64,000 bases of DNA from WTFV01 sp965203525 (GCA_965203525.1 OZ241898.1:2294001-2358000); one strand, 5' to 3'; shown: positions 17,659 through 26,067, numbered from the stretch's first letter. A program made the numbers and translations. Notes: a model not told the origin generated them from the sequence alone.

Positions 17659-19422
17659 CCTGGATTATTCACCGGGGGTGCCGATCCGGGAGAGACACAA
17701 GGGCCTCCGCGCGGTAAAATCGCAGTGGCAACAGGCATTTTCACCACCACGGAGGCCCCTGCGTGACGACCGACACGATACCACAGACTGTCCTGTTCCC
17801 GGAACTGTTCGACAAGCCCCTCGTCGCCACCTTCGACCGCGAGCACGCCAGCTCCGACGGCGGCGCCGTTCTCCTCAAGGCGGCCGAGCGCGTGTACGGC
17901 CTCGTCAAGACGTTTGCCCGCTGTCTCGCCGACCGGCGCGACCCGGAGAAGATTCGGCACACGCTCGCGGAACTGGTCGGGCAGCGGATCTTCGGCATCG
18001 CGTGCGGCCACCCCGACGGCAACGATGCCGACGATCTGGCCGACGACCCCGTTCACAAGCTGCTGCTCGGACGGGACCCGGTGGCCGGCGCGCCGCTGGC
18101 GTCGCAACCGACGATCTCGCGGTTCGAGAACAGCCCGGGCCGCGGCGCGCTCTATCGCATGGCGCGGGAGTTGGCGGCGAGCGTCATCGAGCGGCACCGG
18201 CGCCGGCTGGGGCGGCGGGTGCGGCGCATCACCATCGATCTGGACCCGACCGACGACCTGACGCATGGCGCACAACAGCTTTCGTTCTTCAACGGACACT
18301 ACGGCGGCTGGTGTTATCTGCCGCTGCTCGCGTTCCTGACCTTCAACGACGAGACGGAGCAGTATCTGTGCGCGGCGGTGCTGCGGCCGGGCAATGCGGT
18401 GGCGGCCGACGGGAGCCTGGGCCTGCTGAGACGGCTGCTGCCGATGCTGCGGGCGGCGTTTCCGCGGACGTCGTTTCTCGTCCGGCTCGACGGGGGCTTT
18501 GCGACCCCGGAGGTCTTCGATTTCCTGGAGGCGGAACCGGGACTCGACTACGTGGTGGCGATGGGCAGGAACGCGGTGTTGGTGCGGCAGGCCGAATCCG
18601 CCCTGGCGGCGGCCCGCGCGCAGAGCGGGGCCAGCGGCCGAACCGAGCACGTCTATACCGACACCCGCTACGCGGCCCGCACGTGGAAGCGCGAACGCCG
18701 GGTCGTGATCAAGGCCGAAGTGGTCCGGCATCCGGGCCGCGAGCCGCGGGACAATCCGCGCTTCGTCGTGACGAATCTCCCGCAGAATCCGCGCTTCGTC
18801 TACGAAAAGGTCTACTGCGCCCGCGGCGACGTCGAGAACCGGATCAAGGAGTTGCTGGACGGTCTGCAGATCGACCGCACGAGCTGCTGCCGGTTCCTGG
18901 CGAACCAGTTGCGCGTGTTGCTGACGGCTGCCGCCTACGTGCTCATGCAGGAACTGCGGCTGCGGGCGGCGCGAACCGGCTGTGCCCGCACCCAGGTGAC
19001 GTGGCTGCGCAACCGGCTGCTGAAGCTCGGCGTGCACGTCGTCGGCTCCGTGCGCCGCATCGTCCTGCATCTGCCCCGGGGGACGCCGCATCTGAACGCA
19101 TGGCGGCGCATCGCGCTGGCCCTCGGCGCCCGCGCCGGGTAGTCCGAAACCCGCGCAGCCCGTAGCCCGAACCGCACCGCCCGCGACGGCGGAGCCTTGC
19201 CTGAACCCGCCTGTCCGCAACCGCCGGGCCCGCGAACGACGCCTTCGATGACGGTTGCTCGCCCTCGGCGGTCCTGAATCCGTCTGTCCGCAACCGCCAG
19301 ACCCGTGAAGGCTGTTCCACGCGTCGCGGCCCGCGCACCGACGCGTGTCCGAGACCCCGTTTCGTGGCCGAGCATGGCCCGTCGGGGCCTCATGCCCGAC
19401 CTTCATGAATAATCCAGGCTAA
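17655..19422 (+). mobile_element. IS1380-family insertion sequence, copy 2
   Basis: A 1760-bp element (17659-19418) with the same CCTGGATTATTCA terminal repeats as copy 1 and a 4-bp target duplication CTAA (17655-17658, 19419-19422). Only a handful of base differences from copy 1 are visible, so both are recent insertions. It separates the M28-like tail of block 3 from its promoter region. Both insertions target CTA-containing tetranucleotides. Confidence 0.92.
17763..19142 (+). CDS. IS1380-type DDE transposase, copy 2
   Basis: A 459-residue transposase from GTG 17763, identical to copy 1 except for one Met-to-Leu change near residue 280. All regions named for copy 1 are present, so the element is probably still able to move. 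Confidence 0.92.
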   Translation: MTTDTIPQTVLFPELFDKPLVATFDREHASSDGGAVLLKAAERVYGLVKTFARCLADRRDPEKIRHTLAELVGQRIFGIACGHPDGNDADDLADDPVHKLLLGRDPVAGAPLASQPTISRFENSPGRGALYRMARELAASVIERHRRRLGRRVRRITIDLDPTDDLTHGAQQLSFFNGHYGGWCYLPLLAFLTFNDETEQYLCAAVLRPGNAVAADGSLGLLRRLLPMLRAAFPRTSFLVRLDGGFATPEVFDFLEAEPGLDYVVAMGRNAVLVRQAESALAAARAQSGASGRTEHVYTDTRYAARTWKRERRVVIKAEVVRHPGREPRDNPRFVVTNLPQNPRFVYEKVYCARGDVENRIKELLDGLQIDRTSCCRFLANQLRVLLTAAAYVLMQELRLRAARTGCARTQVTWLRNRLLKLGVHVVGSVRRIVLHLPRGTPHLNAWRRIALALGARAG

Positions 19423-19583
19423 GGGGAAAGGCCGGCGCGCTCCCGGTAAAACCGGGCCGGTTCGCCGGCGCGGCGCCGCGGGGGCGTCCGCGGGCGGGCG
19501 ATCACGGGCGCCACGGCACACCCATCTGCCGCCGACGCAACCAACAACGGGGCATATCTCCGGGAACGTGGCCCGCCTCCTCC

Positions 19584-19709
19584 TTGACAGACAGGACCCG
19601 CCATGGAACACTGCCTCCTGGACGATGGCGAAGAAGCTGGGGTCGCCCACGCTGCTCCATCTTTGGACAACGCGCCATGCAACGCCGTCATCCAGAGGAG
19701 GTTTTACGC
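19584..19709 (+). promoter_or_regulatory. promoter and leader of duplicated block 3
   Basis: TTGACA at 19584-19589 (a perfect -35), 17-bp spacer, AACACT at 19607-19612, then a diverged form of the leader at 7132-7228 ending in AGAGGAGG before the ATG at 19710. This is the most consensus-like of the three related promoters. Confidence 0.6.
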
Positions 19710-20108
19710 ATGCGCCCACTTCTCGTGTTCCTGTCGCTCGTCGTCGCGTTCGCTGCGCCGGCATTCGCTCAGCCGCCGCACGTCACCGCCGATGAGCGGG
19801 ACGCTTCCCTCGCCGTGGAGCGGGTCCTCGCCGTGGAGTACGATTTGGTGGGCGTGCCCGCCGGCGGGGCTTTCGTGGACGATCTGCAGCAGAACTTCGT
19901 CCTCACCCAATTCGTCGACAAGGAGTCCGCCGACAGCTATGGGCCCAAGGCGATGCTGCCGTTCGTAGATGACCAATGCCCCGCAGGATGGGAGCAGCGC
20001 ATGGACGAGGCCGGCGAGCCTCTCTTCTACGCCTTCGGGCTTCTGGTGACCGCAGGCGGCAAGCCCCGATCGTCGTACGTTCGGATGCCGGCGTGCGTCA
20101 AGCAGTGA
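19710..20108 (+). CDS. small exported protein of unknown function
   Basis: A 132-residue protein; signal peptide MRPLLVFLSLVVAFAAPAFA cut before QPPHV. The mature part is acidic, with FVDDLQQNFVLTQFVDKESA and two cysteines (DDQCPAGW and PACVKQ) that could form one disulphide. It is unrelated to the proteins at 7229 and 16605 except for the first residues MRP and the shared promoter and leader. The stop overlaps the GTG of the next gene (GTGA), so the two are probably translated together. Confidence 0.75.
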   Translation: MRPLLVFLSLVVAFAAPAFAQPPHVTADERDASLAVERVLAVEYDLVGVPAGGAFVDDLQQNFVLTQFVDKESADSYGPKAMLPFVDDQCPAGWEQRMDEAGEPLFYAFGLLVTAGGKPRSSYVRMPACVKQ

Positions 20109-20446
20109 CGGTGACCGTAGCGCTGAAGTTGGTTGGAGCTGCCGGCGGCGGACTAGCCGCGCTTGCGCTATTGGTCTACGTCGGCATGTGGGCAGGAGAT
20201 GTCTCGGCGCGGATCGAGCACCTCGAACAGGATCATGAGGCGCGGATCGAGCGCCTCGAACAGGATCTTGAGGCGCAGATCGAGCGCCTCGAACAGGATC
20301 TTGAGGCGCAGATCGAGCGCCGGCACGCTCAACCGGTGCCGTACACTCTGCGAGACTGCCCCCAAGGAACCGAGCTCGTGCGCCGAGAGAGCGATGAACA
20401 AGTATTGTGTCGTCCTTTGGGTCTTGGCAGTCCAACAGCCAGGTAG
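20105..20446 (+). CDS. small membrane protein with 11-residue coiled-coil repeats
   Basis: A 113-residue protein starting at GTG 20105 (a second GTG is at 20111), overlapping the preceding stop. The N-terminal membrane segment VALKLVGAAGGGLAALALLV is followed by GMWAGDVSARIEHLEQDHEA and then three near-identical 11-residue units IERLEQDLEAQ, encoded by a 33-bp tandem repeat (20211-20322). The tail has two cysteines (RDCPQG, VLCRPLG). Eleven-residue periodicity fits a right-handed coiled coil. It probably works with the exported protein upstream; function unknown. Confidence 0.65.
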   Translation: MTVTVALKLVGAAGGGLAALALLVYVGMWAGDVSARIEHLEQDHEARIERLEQDLEAQIERLEQDLEAQIERRHAQPVPYTLRDCPQGTELVRRESDEQVLCRPLGLGSPTAR

Positions 20447-20855
20447 AGGATGTGCCGCCAGAACCCGCTCGTCGCGTTCCCCGTCCGCCGCCGCCGCGAT
20501 CGGGCCGGAAGTGCGAACGTTCGCGCGCTACGGCGTGCCCCGAATACTGGATCGTCGGACCCGGCGCGCGAACGGATCGAAATCCACGTGCTCGATGCCT
20601 GCGCCTGCCGGCTGGCGCAGGCCGCGTCGCCCGGTGACACCGTGCGGCCGGTCCTGCTCGCCGGGCTGACGTTCGACGCCGCCCGCGTCTGGTTCCGTAG
20701 GGACGGGCGGGGACCGGGGCGTCCGCGGCGCTCTGATCGACAAGTACTTGGCCGGTCGGCGAAGGCGCGATCGGCGGACCGTTGGACGGGCCCGGGCGGA
20801 GTGTGAGACTGTCTGTCTCCTCCCGGGAGGCGGGTTGGTCAGGCTGGCGGTCATG
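20447..20855. pseudogene. gene remnants: Uma2 C-terminal piece and noncoding DNA
   Basis: From about 20489 to 20700 the plus strand matches the second half of the Uma2 gene (GPEVRTFARYGVP, then ERIEIHVLDACACRLAQAAS and LLAGLTFDAARVW) with frameshifts. The stretch 20800-20935 (GTGAGACTGTCTGTCTCC onward) recurs at 22652-22787. There is no intact gene on the plus strand. Confidence 0.6.
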
Positions 20856-21296
20856 TCAAGGCAGCCGTTCCAGGATCATGTTCAGCCGCTCATCCATCCG
20901 GTTCAACTGTTCGCGCATCTGGCTCATCTGCTGCCGGATATCGTCAACGTCACCCTCGAGGTCCTCCAGCCGTTGATCAAGATCACGGGCCGCCACATTG
21001 ACTTGGGCGGCAGTCTCCTCGTCGATCTCGCCGCTGACGAAGAGGGCGGTGATAAAGTTGGTCAGGGCGGTAGCGGCATTCAGGATGACCGGGATGCGTG
21101 GAACCTGTTCGGTGGCGAGAGCCGGCGCCGGCGCTACGGCCGCCGCCGGTTCCTGTGCGGTGGCTGGCGCTACGGCCGCCGCCGGTTCCTGTGCGGCGAC
21201 ACTGCCAGTCACCAACCTGCTCTCGATTATCGTCACCGTGGCCACTACCAGAGCTGCAATAGCTCCAACGACAGCAGAGATGCGTGAACTGATCAT
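20856..21296 (-). CDS. small membrane-anchored coiled-coil protein
   Basis: A 146-residue protein. The N-terminal hydrophobic segment ISAVVGAIAALVVATVTIIE is followed by a low-complexity Ala/Pro linker with a duplicated AQEPAAAVAPA unit, a short helix NAATALTNFITALF and a long C-terminal helix reading VDDIRQQMSQMREQLNRMDE, typical of a coiled coil. The last 25 codons are nearly identical to the small reading frame at 22726-22830. Family unknown. Confidence 0.6.
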   Translation of the reverse strand: MISSRISAVVGAIAALVVATVTIIESRLVTGSVAAQEPAAAVAPATAQEPAAAVAPAPALATEQVPRIPVILNAATALTNFITALFVSGEIDEETAAQVNVAARDLDQRLEDLEGDVDDIRQQMSQMREQLNRMDERLNMILERLP

Positions 21297-21959
21297 GATT
21301 CCCTCTCACTGTCGACACGGACGAATTGATCTCATCGACCTGTTCCGGCCACCCCTGCGCGTGCTCCCGGTCGCGCTGGCCATCACTGCCTCCCCTACTG
21401 ACGGTGCGCTGATCCTCTCGGGGCGATAGTATACGCGCGCGGGGCCCACCTGGCAACGGATCGAAATCCACGTGCTCGATGCCGGCGCCTGCTGGCTGGC
21501 GCAGGCCGCGTCGCCCGGTGACACCGTGCGGCCGGTCCTGCTCGCCGGGCTGACGTTCGACGCCGCCCGCGTCTTTCTGGTTCCGTAGGGACGGACGGGG
21601 ACCGGGGCGTCCGCGGCACGCAACGGGTCGGAGTCCTGCTCCCGCCCCGCCCGGCGGCGGGAAGCGCGTCCGGCACGATCGCGGCGACCGCGACGCGACG
21701 CCGAGGCCGCGGGGCGATGGCAGTTTCCGCGGTGACGAACATGCGCGCATGTCCGGAGGGGCTGCTCTGGCCGCCCCGCTCGACGTCGTCTTCGACGAGT
21801 ACGACGTCCTGCAGCCGGACGTCCTGTTCTTCCGGGCGGAACGCCGCCATCTGATCCGGCCCGATGCCGTGACGCGGCACGCGCCGGACGTCGCGGTCGA
21901 AGTGCTCTCCCCGTCCACCGCCGCCGCCGACCGGGGCCGGAAGATGCGCCGGGGGGCAA
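21297..21959. pseudogene. scrambled Uma2 gene fragments
   Basis: Two plus-strand pieces in swapped order. 21452-21590 carries the C-terminal part (RIEIHVLDAGACWLAQAAS, LLAGLTFDAARVF). 21737-21948 carries the central part (LAAPLDVVFDEYDVLQPDVL to AVEVLSPSTAAADRGRKM). The linking DNA at 21690-21735 matches the region upstream of the Uma2 gene at 15050-15090. None can be translated into a whole protein. Confidence 0.65.
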
Positions 21960-22202
21960 TCAGTCGTGCTTGCCTTTTCTTGTTTTCTCCGCGAAGTGAT
22001 TACGCAGAAAGGTGTTGACTTCCTTGATATCGCTTCTCACTTCCTTGATATCGGCTTTCACTCCGTCAATGTTCTCGCCAATGTGCTTGTGTGCTTCGTC
22101 GTTCCGTGTGTTTTGCCAGTTATACAACGCAATCATCAGGCCGGCAAGCCCAACGCCACAAGCTATGATTGTGAAAACGATTGCCCAATCTCCAGTCTGC
22201 AT
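21960..22202 (-). CDS. small membrane protein with a coiled-coil tail
   Basis: 80 residues: MQTGDWAIVFTIIACGVGLA is a membrane segment, then a charged helix including EAHKHIGENIDGVKADIKEV and a basic C-terminus. Lower GC than the surroundings. It is similar in layout and in the EAHKxIGENI motif to the protein at 22321-22578, so the two are probably paralogues. Function unknown. Confidence 0.6.
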   Translation of the reverse strand: MQTGDWAIVFTIIACGVGLAGLMIALYNWQNTRNDEAHKHIGENIDGVKADIKEVRSDIKEVNTFLRNHFAEKTRKGKHD

Positions 22203-22320
22203 CGTTCGTATCCTTTCCTGTTCCGAGTTGCCAGTCTAACCAGACGGCTTCCGTCCGGTTCCTGCAACCGAGACTGCCGGAACCGGACGGACGCGATCCT
22301 GGGCGATCCTGGGCATGCTG

Positions 22321-22578
22321 TCAGTCCCTTTTGCCGAGCGTGCCGATCAGAGTATTGATCTGATCGTAGATTCTGTTCACGTCGGTTCTGACACTCTCGG
22401 CAAGTCTTTTTTCAGACTCTTTGATGCTTTCTTTGAGTTCCTTTTTGGACTCTTTGATGTTCTCGCCGATCTGCTTGTGGGCTTCCTTGTTGCTGTTGTG
22501 AATGTGCCGCAAGAATCCCCCCAACACACCAAGAATCGGAACCACGCTCGACAAAACGATCTGCCAGTCTTCCATCAT
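22321..22578 (-). CDS. small membrane protein with a coiled-coil tail
   Basis: 85 residues: short N-terminal hydrophobic segment IVLSSVVPILGVLGGFL, then EAHKQIGENIKESKKELKES and a long Lys/Glu helix ending LIGTLGKRD. The sequence after the stop (GACTGACAGCATG) is also found after the stop of the distant small protein at 62646, pointing to a dispersed gene family. AGGAAAG precedes the ATG. Confidence 0.6.
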   Translation of the reverse strand: MMEDWQIVLSSVVPILGVLGGFLRHIHNSNKEAHKQIGENIKESKKELKESIKESEKRLAESVRTDVNRIYDQINTLIGTLGKRD

Positions 22579-22725
22579 TGACTTTCCTCCCGTCCCGCAG
22601 TTTACCAGAACCGGAGTCAGTTTTCCAACCCCTGATCCTGTTCCTGTTCCGAGTAGTGTGAGACTGCCTGCTTCCTCCGGGAGGACGGGTTGGTCAGGCC
22701 GGCGGTCATGTCAAGGCAGCCGCTC

Positions 22726-22830
22726 CAGGATCATGTTCAGCCGCTCATCCATCCGGTTCAACTGTTCGCGCATCTGGCTCATCTGCTTGGAGATTTCTTT
22801 CCGGAGCATCGTAGCCATCTCCTTCGCGGC
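22726..22830 (-). CDS. very short coiled-coil reading frame
   Basis: A 34-codon frame beginning MATMLRKEISKQMSQMREQL and ending NMILERLP. The part from QMSQMREQ onward is nearly identical to the C-terminus of the protein at 20856. GAAGGAG lies just before the ATG. It could be a real tiny protein or a remnant of a deleted longer copy. Confidence 0.35.
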
Positions 22831-22846
22831 AGGGACGATGGGGACG

Positions 22847-23068
22847 TCAAGGAGTCGGGAGCCGCAACGCAATCTGGTAGAGCCCGGAAATTACAATCCC
22901 GAGTCCGGCTATCGACACGCCTATCAACACGTTCAGTCGAACCTTCACCGCTTCCAGGTTCACGTAGAGCTCACCGGTTTCCGCTGCCGCCTTGCGCGCT
23001 GAGTCATCGGATGCGCCCGCGTCCTTCAGGGCGGAGTACGTCTCGTACGCGATCATCCGTACCGGCAT
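22847..23068 (-). CDS. small membrane protein, unrecognised
   Basis: 73 residues starting MPVRMIAYETYSALKDAGAS, with a helical N-terminal part (SARKAAAETGELYVNLEAVK) and a C-terminal membrane segment VLIGVSIAGLGIVISGLYQI. The layout resembles short CCDC90/DUF1640-like bacterial proteins, but the match is too weak to name. GGGAGG precedes the start. The next small frame (22830) begins 17 bp after its stop. Confidence 0.55.
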   Translation of the reverse strand: MPVRMIAYETYSALKDAGASDDSARKAAAETGELYVNLEAVKVRLNVLIGVSIAGLGIVISGLYQIALRLPTP

Positions 23069-23326
23069 TTCAGACCCTCCCCTTGGGCGTCCGGTCGATC
23101 CGCAGCCCGTCGTCCGTTGCCGTCTGCCAGAGTATCCGACAGCCCTCGAGCGGTCAAGCCGTGGTGTCCTCCAGATGCGCGCACGTCTGGAAGAGTTGCC
23201 CTGGCCGCCCCGCTCGACGTCGTCTTCGACGAGTACGACGTCCTGCAGCCCAACGTCCTGTTCTTCCGGGCGGAACGCCGCCATCTGATCCGGCCCGACG
23301 CCGTGACGCGGCACGCGCCGGACGGG
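23069..23326. pseudogene. Uma2 central fragment
   Basis: 23176-23326 on the plus strand again carries LAAPLDVVFDEYDVLQPNVL and RHLIRPDAVTRHAPD, then is cut and joined to the nucleotidyltransferase remnant. It is the fifth Uma2-derived piece in the window. The rest of the stretch is noncoding. Confidence 0.6.
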
Positions 23327-23540
23327 GCGTCCGCGACGCGCAACGAGGACTTCCTGTACGTGTGCGGACTGCTGAACGAACATGGGGCGGAATACATAGC
23401 GGGCGGTGCCGTGGCGATGGGTCTGCATGGACACGTACGGGCGACGAGGGACATCGACGTGATGATACCTTCGGATCTCGATAACACGAAAAAGGTCCTG
23501 GCGGCGCTTGAAAACCTGCCGATGTGTTCCGCCAGCGAGA
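23327..23540 (+). pseudogene. nucleotidyltransferase-fold gene fragment
   Basis: Reads NEDFLYVCGLLNEHGAEYIA, GGAVAMGLHGHVRATRDIDV and MIPSDLDNTKKVLAALENLP. The GG-A-x-x-L-H-G and DIDV pattern is that of small MNT-type nucleotidyltransferases (DUF6036/AbiEii-like), often the antitoxin-like half of toxin-antitoxin loci. It has no start (fused to a Uma2 fragment) and is cut at 23540. Confidence 0.6.
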
Positions 23541-23562
23541 TCCGGATGGCTGCCGCCCCCGC

Positions 23563-23878
23563 TCACGACGCCGCGACGGAGTCGACCGGGTGGCCGCCCC
23601 TCTCCGCGTCGTCGCCCTCCGCCTCGCAGGCCACCATCTCCCAGCCGTGGAACACCACCGCCACGCCGACGTACCGCACCGGCTGGCGGCGCAGGCTCTC
23701 GTCCGCCAGGTAGCGCCGCAACTGCGCCCGCGCCGCCCGCAGACGCGCCGCCACTGCCGGCTCGTCCGCCGCCGAGCCGCGCTTCAGGTACTCGATCTCC
23801 AGCACGTAGCCGTAGCGGACGTCCGGGTAGCGGGCCAGGAACGGCTCCAGATGCAGATCCGCATGTCCCTTACGGAAT
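23563..23878 (-). pseudogene. C-terminal fragment of an AAA-ATPase-like/DUF1703 protein
   Basis: The minus strand reads KGHADLHLEPFLARYPDVRY, GYVLEIEYLKRG and then ARAQLRRYLADESLRRQPVR and VGVAVVFHGWEM. This is the PD-(D/E)XK-like C-terminus of the AAA-ATPase-like/DUF1703 family that is widespread in some host-associated and marine bacteria. The N-terminal ATPase portion is gone. Confidence 0.6.
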
Positions 23879-23898
23879 GCGGGGGTAGGCGGCGGCCA

Positions 23899-24075
23899 TC
23901 ACTGCCGCGCGAACTCGCCGCAGGCGACCCGCTCCAGGACGCTGCGCAGGTCGCGCAACTCGACCAGAACGATTTCGCCGAGCGAGATCATGGCGTAGCT
24001 CGTGATCCAGGCGGAGCCGATGATGGCGAGGGAAAGCAAACCGACACCGGCTATCAGCTTCGCGTCGTTGCTCAT
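23899..24075 (-). CDS. small membrane protein, unrecognised
   Basis: 58 residues: MSNDAKLIAGVGLLSLAIIG then SAWITSYAMISLGEIVLVEL, with a short charged C-terminal helix RDLRSVLERVACGEFARQ. One or two membrane segments. It lies downstream of and on the same strand as the DASS transporter gene (75 bp after its stop). Function unknown. Confidence 0.5.
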   Translation of the reverse strand: MSNDAKLIAGVGLLSLAIIGSAWITSYAMISLGEIVLVELRDLRSVLERVACGEFARQ

Positions 24076-24149
24076 GCCGGCAAGCATACAACTTCCCCGC
24101 GCGGGCCGGCGCGGGGACCGGCCGCCGCGCGCGGCCGCCGCGCCCGCGA

Positions 24150-25667
24150 TCAGCGGCCGAGGCCGACCAGGTTCATCACCGCCAGCGTCACCACCGGCAC
24201 CAGCACGACGGCGAGGACGCCCATCAGCAGGCCGTACCGGATCATCCGGGTGATGGGAATGCGCCCGGACGCGTAGACGATGGCGTTCGGCGGGGTCGAG
24301 ACCGGCAGCACCACCGCCACCGAGGCGCCGAGGGCGGCGGCGACGGCCGGCGTGATCGGATCGACGCCGGCCGCCACGGCGATGGAGATCACGATGGGCA
24401 CCGCGATGTTGGCGGCGGCCGTGTTCGACATGGTGTTCGAGAGCACGACGGTGAAGAGCGTCGCGGCGAAGGTGATGGGAACCACGCCGTTCGACGGCAC
24501 GAGGCCGGTGATCCCCTCGCCGACCACCTGCGCGAGGCCGGTGGCGCCGGACAGCGTCCCGAGCGAGAGCCCCCCGCCGAAGAGCAGGATGGTGCCCCAG
24601 TCGATCCCGGCCGCCTGCTTCCAGGTGAGGGTCGACCGCGCGGTGCGGCTGACCGGGAGCAGGAAGAGCAGGACGGCGCCGGTCAGCGCCGCGATCGACT
24701 CCGGCACGCTGGCGAGCACCGCGGCCGCGACCGGGTGCTCGCGCCCCAGCAGCAGCGGCAGCAGGCCGGGTCCGATCCAGAGCGCCACGGTCACGCCGAA
24801 CGCGATCACCGCGTTCCGCTCGCCCGGCTTCCAGGGGCCGAGCGCGCGCCGGCGCTCGGCGATGATCGCTTCCGCCCCCGGGATCTCCGTGACCCCGGTG
24901 CGTCCGACCCGGTTCAGGTAGACGAAGACGATGGCCATGAAGACGACGGTCACCGGCACCGCGAGCAGCATCCACTCGACGAACGAGATCCGGACGCCGA
25001 GCTGCTCGCCGATCATCCCGATGGCGATGATGTTCGGCGGCGTCCCGACCGGCGTCGCCATGCCGCCGATCGAGCAGCCGTAGGCGGTCATCAGCATGAG
25101 CGCCGTGCCGTAGTGCTTCGGCAGCTTCCCCTCGGACTCCATGAAGACGACCAGCGACACGCCGATCGGCACCAGCATGGCGGTCGTGGCGGTGTTGCTC
25201 ATCCAGGCCGAGAGGAACGCCGCCAGCGCGCCGTAGGCGACGAGGATGCGGGTCGGGCGGGCGCCGATGAAGCGCCACGACAGGACCCCGTAGGCGATGC
25301 GCTCGTTCACCCGGTGCACGAACAGCGCCTGCGCCAGGATGAAGCTGCCGATGAAGAGGAAGATCAGCGGATTGGCGAACGGCGCGAGGACGTCGCGCAC
25401 CGGCGCCACCCGCAGCATGACGGCCAGGGCCGGGCCGAGCAGGGCGGTGACCGCCAGCGGCAGCGCCTCGGTGGTCCAGAAGACGATGACCAGGGCCATC
25501 ACCGCCGCCAGCCGGTGCCCCTCGGGGGTCAGGCCGTCGAGCGGCAGGACGAGCACCAGCAGGAGCAGGGCCGGACCGAGAAGCAGGCCGACCCGGCGGC
25601 GCGCCTCGTCGAACCGGGCCTGCACGTCCCGCACCGCCTGCGCGCCGGAACCGGGCGTGTCGGCCAT
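24150..25667 (-). CDS. DASS/SLC13-type sodium:anion symporter
   Basis: About 505 residues with some 12 membrane segments. The two DASS signature regions are present: SAWMSNTATTAMLVPIG with GTPPNIIAIGM in the first half, and VLSNTMSNTAAANIAVPI with STPPNAIVYASGRI in the second; these SNT motifs bind sodium and the carboxylate or sulfate substrate. The dicarboxylate or sulfate substrate cannot be decided. ATG 25667 (MADTPGSGAQ) is preferred to the upstream ATG 25688 because the latter adds only MLRLGAH. Confidence 0.88.
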   Translation of the reverse strand: MADTPGSGAQAVRDVQARFDEARRRVGLLLGPALLLLVLVLPLDGLTPEGHRLAAVMALVIVFWTTEALPLAVTALLGPALAVMLRVAPVRDVLAPFANPLIFLFIGSFILAQALFVHRVNERIAYGVLSWRFIGARPTRILVAYGALAAFLSAWMSNTATTAMLVPIGVSLVVFMESEGKLPKHYGTALMLMTAYGCSIGGMATPVGTPPNIIAIGMIGEQLGVRISFVEWMLLAVPVTVVFMAIVFVYLNRVGRTGVTEIPGAEAIIAERRRALGPWKPGERNAVIAFGVTVALWIGPGLLPLLLGREHPVAAAVLASVPESIAALTGAVLLFLLPVSRTARSTLTWKQAAGIDWGTILLFGGGLSLGTLSGATGLAQVVGEGITGLVPSNGVVPITFAATLFTVVLSNTMSNTAAANIAVPIVISIAVAAGVDPITPAVAAALGASVAVVLPVSTPPNAIVYASGRIPITRMIRYGLLMGVLAVVLVPVVTLAVMNLVGLGR

Positions 25668-25765
25668 GTGAGCGCCTAAACGTAGCACGAACGATCGGCC
25701 GGCGCCCGGGGCCGCGCGGAAGCACGATCCGCGGATGCCGCGGGATTGACGCGGGAAAATCGATC

Positions 25766-25870
25766 TACAATCTGGGTACGGTCTTCCGGGGCCGGGGTGT
25801 CGGCGGGCGGCGTCCGAGGGACCGGGCGCGGCGCGCCCCGGGACCGGACGGGAAGCAGAGAGGTCATACG
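25766..25870 (+). promoter_or_regulatory. candidate promoter and leader of tatA
   Basis: TACAAT at 25766-25771 is preceded by TTGACG at 25746 (14-bp spacing, short) or GGATTG at 25743 (17-bp spacing). The leader of about 100 bases ends with AAGCAGAGAGG before the ATG at 25871. Confidence 0.35.
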
Positions 25871-26065
25871 ATGCACGCTGAACTGATGCTTGCGCTGATT
25901 GGTCCGGTCGGCCCGCTGGAGTTGATCATCATTCTCGTGATCGTGATCTTCATCTTCGGCGCCAACCGGCTGTCCGGTCTCGGCAAGGGACTCGGGCAGG
26001 CGATCCGGGGGTTCAAGGACGAGATGCACGTCGAAGAGAAGTCGGAGGGCCCCGACTCGCGCTAG
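25871..26065 (+). CDS. tatA: Sec-independent translocase subunit TatA
   Basis: 64 residues, the usual TatA/E size. N-terminal membrane helix ELIIILVIVIFIFGA, then the conserved FGANRLSGLGKGLGQAIRGF amphipathic region and a short charged tail. TatA oligomers widen the membrane for folded Tat substrates. No tatB or tatC is adjacent, as often happens in this group. At least one nearby exported protein (5622) has a possibly Tat-like leader. Confidence 0.9.
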   Translation: MHAELMLALIGPVGPLELIIILVIVIFIFGANRLSGLGKGLGQAIRGFKDEMHVEEKSEGPDSR

Positions 26066-26067
26066 CC

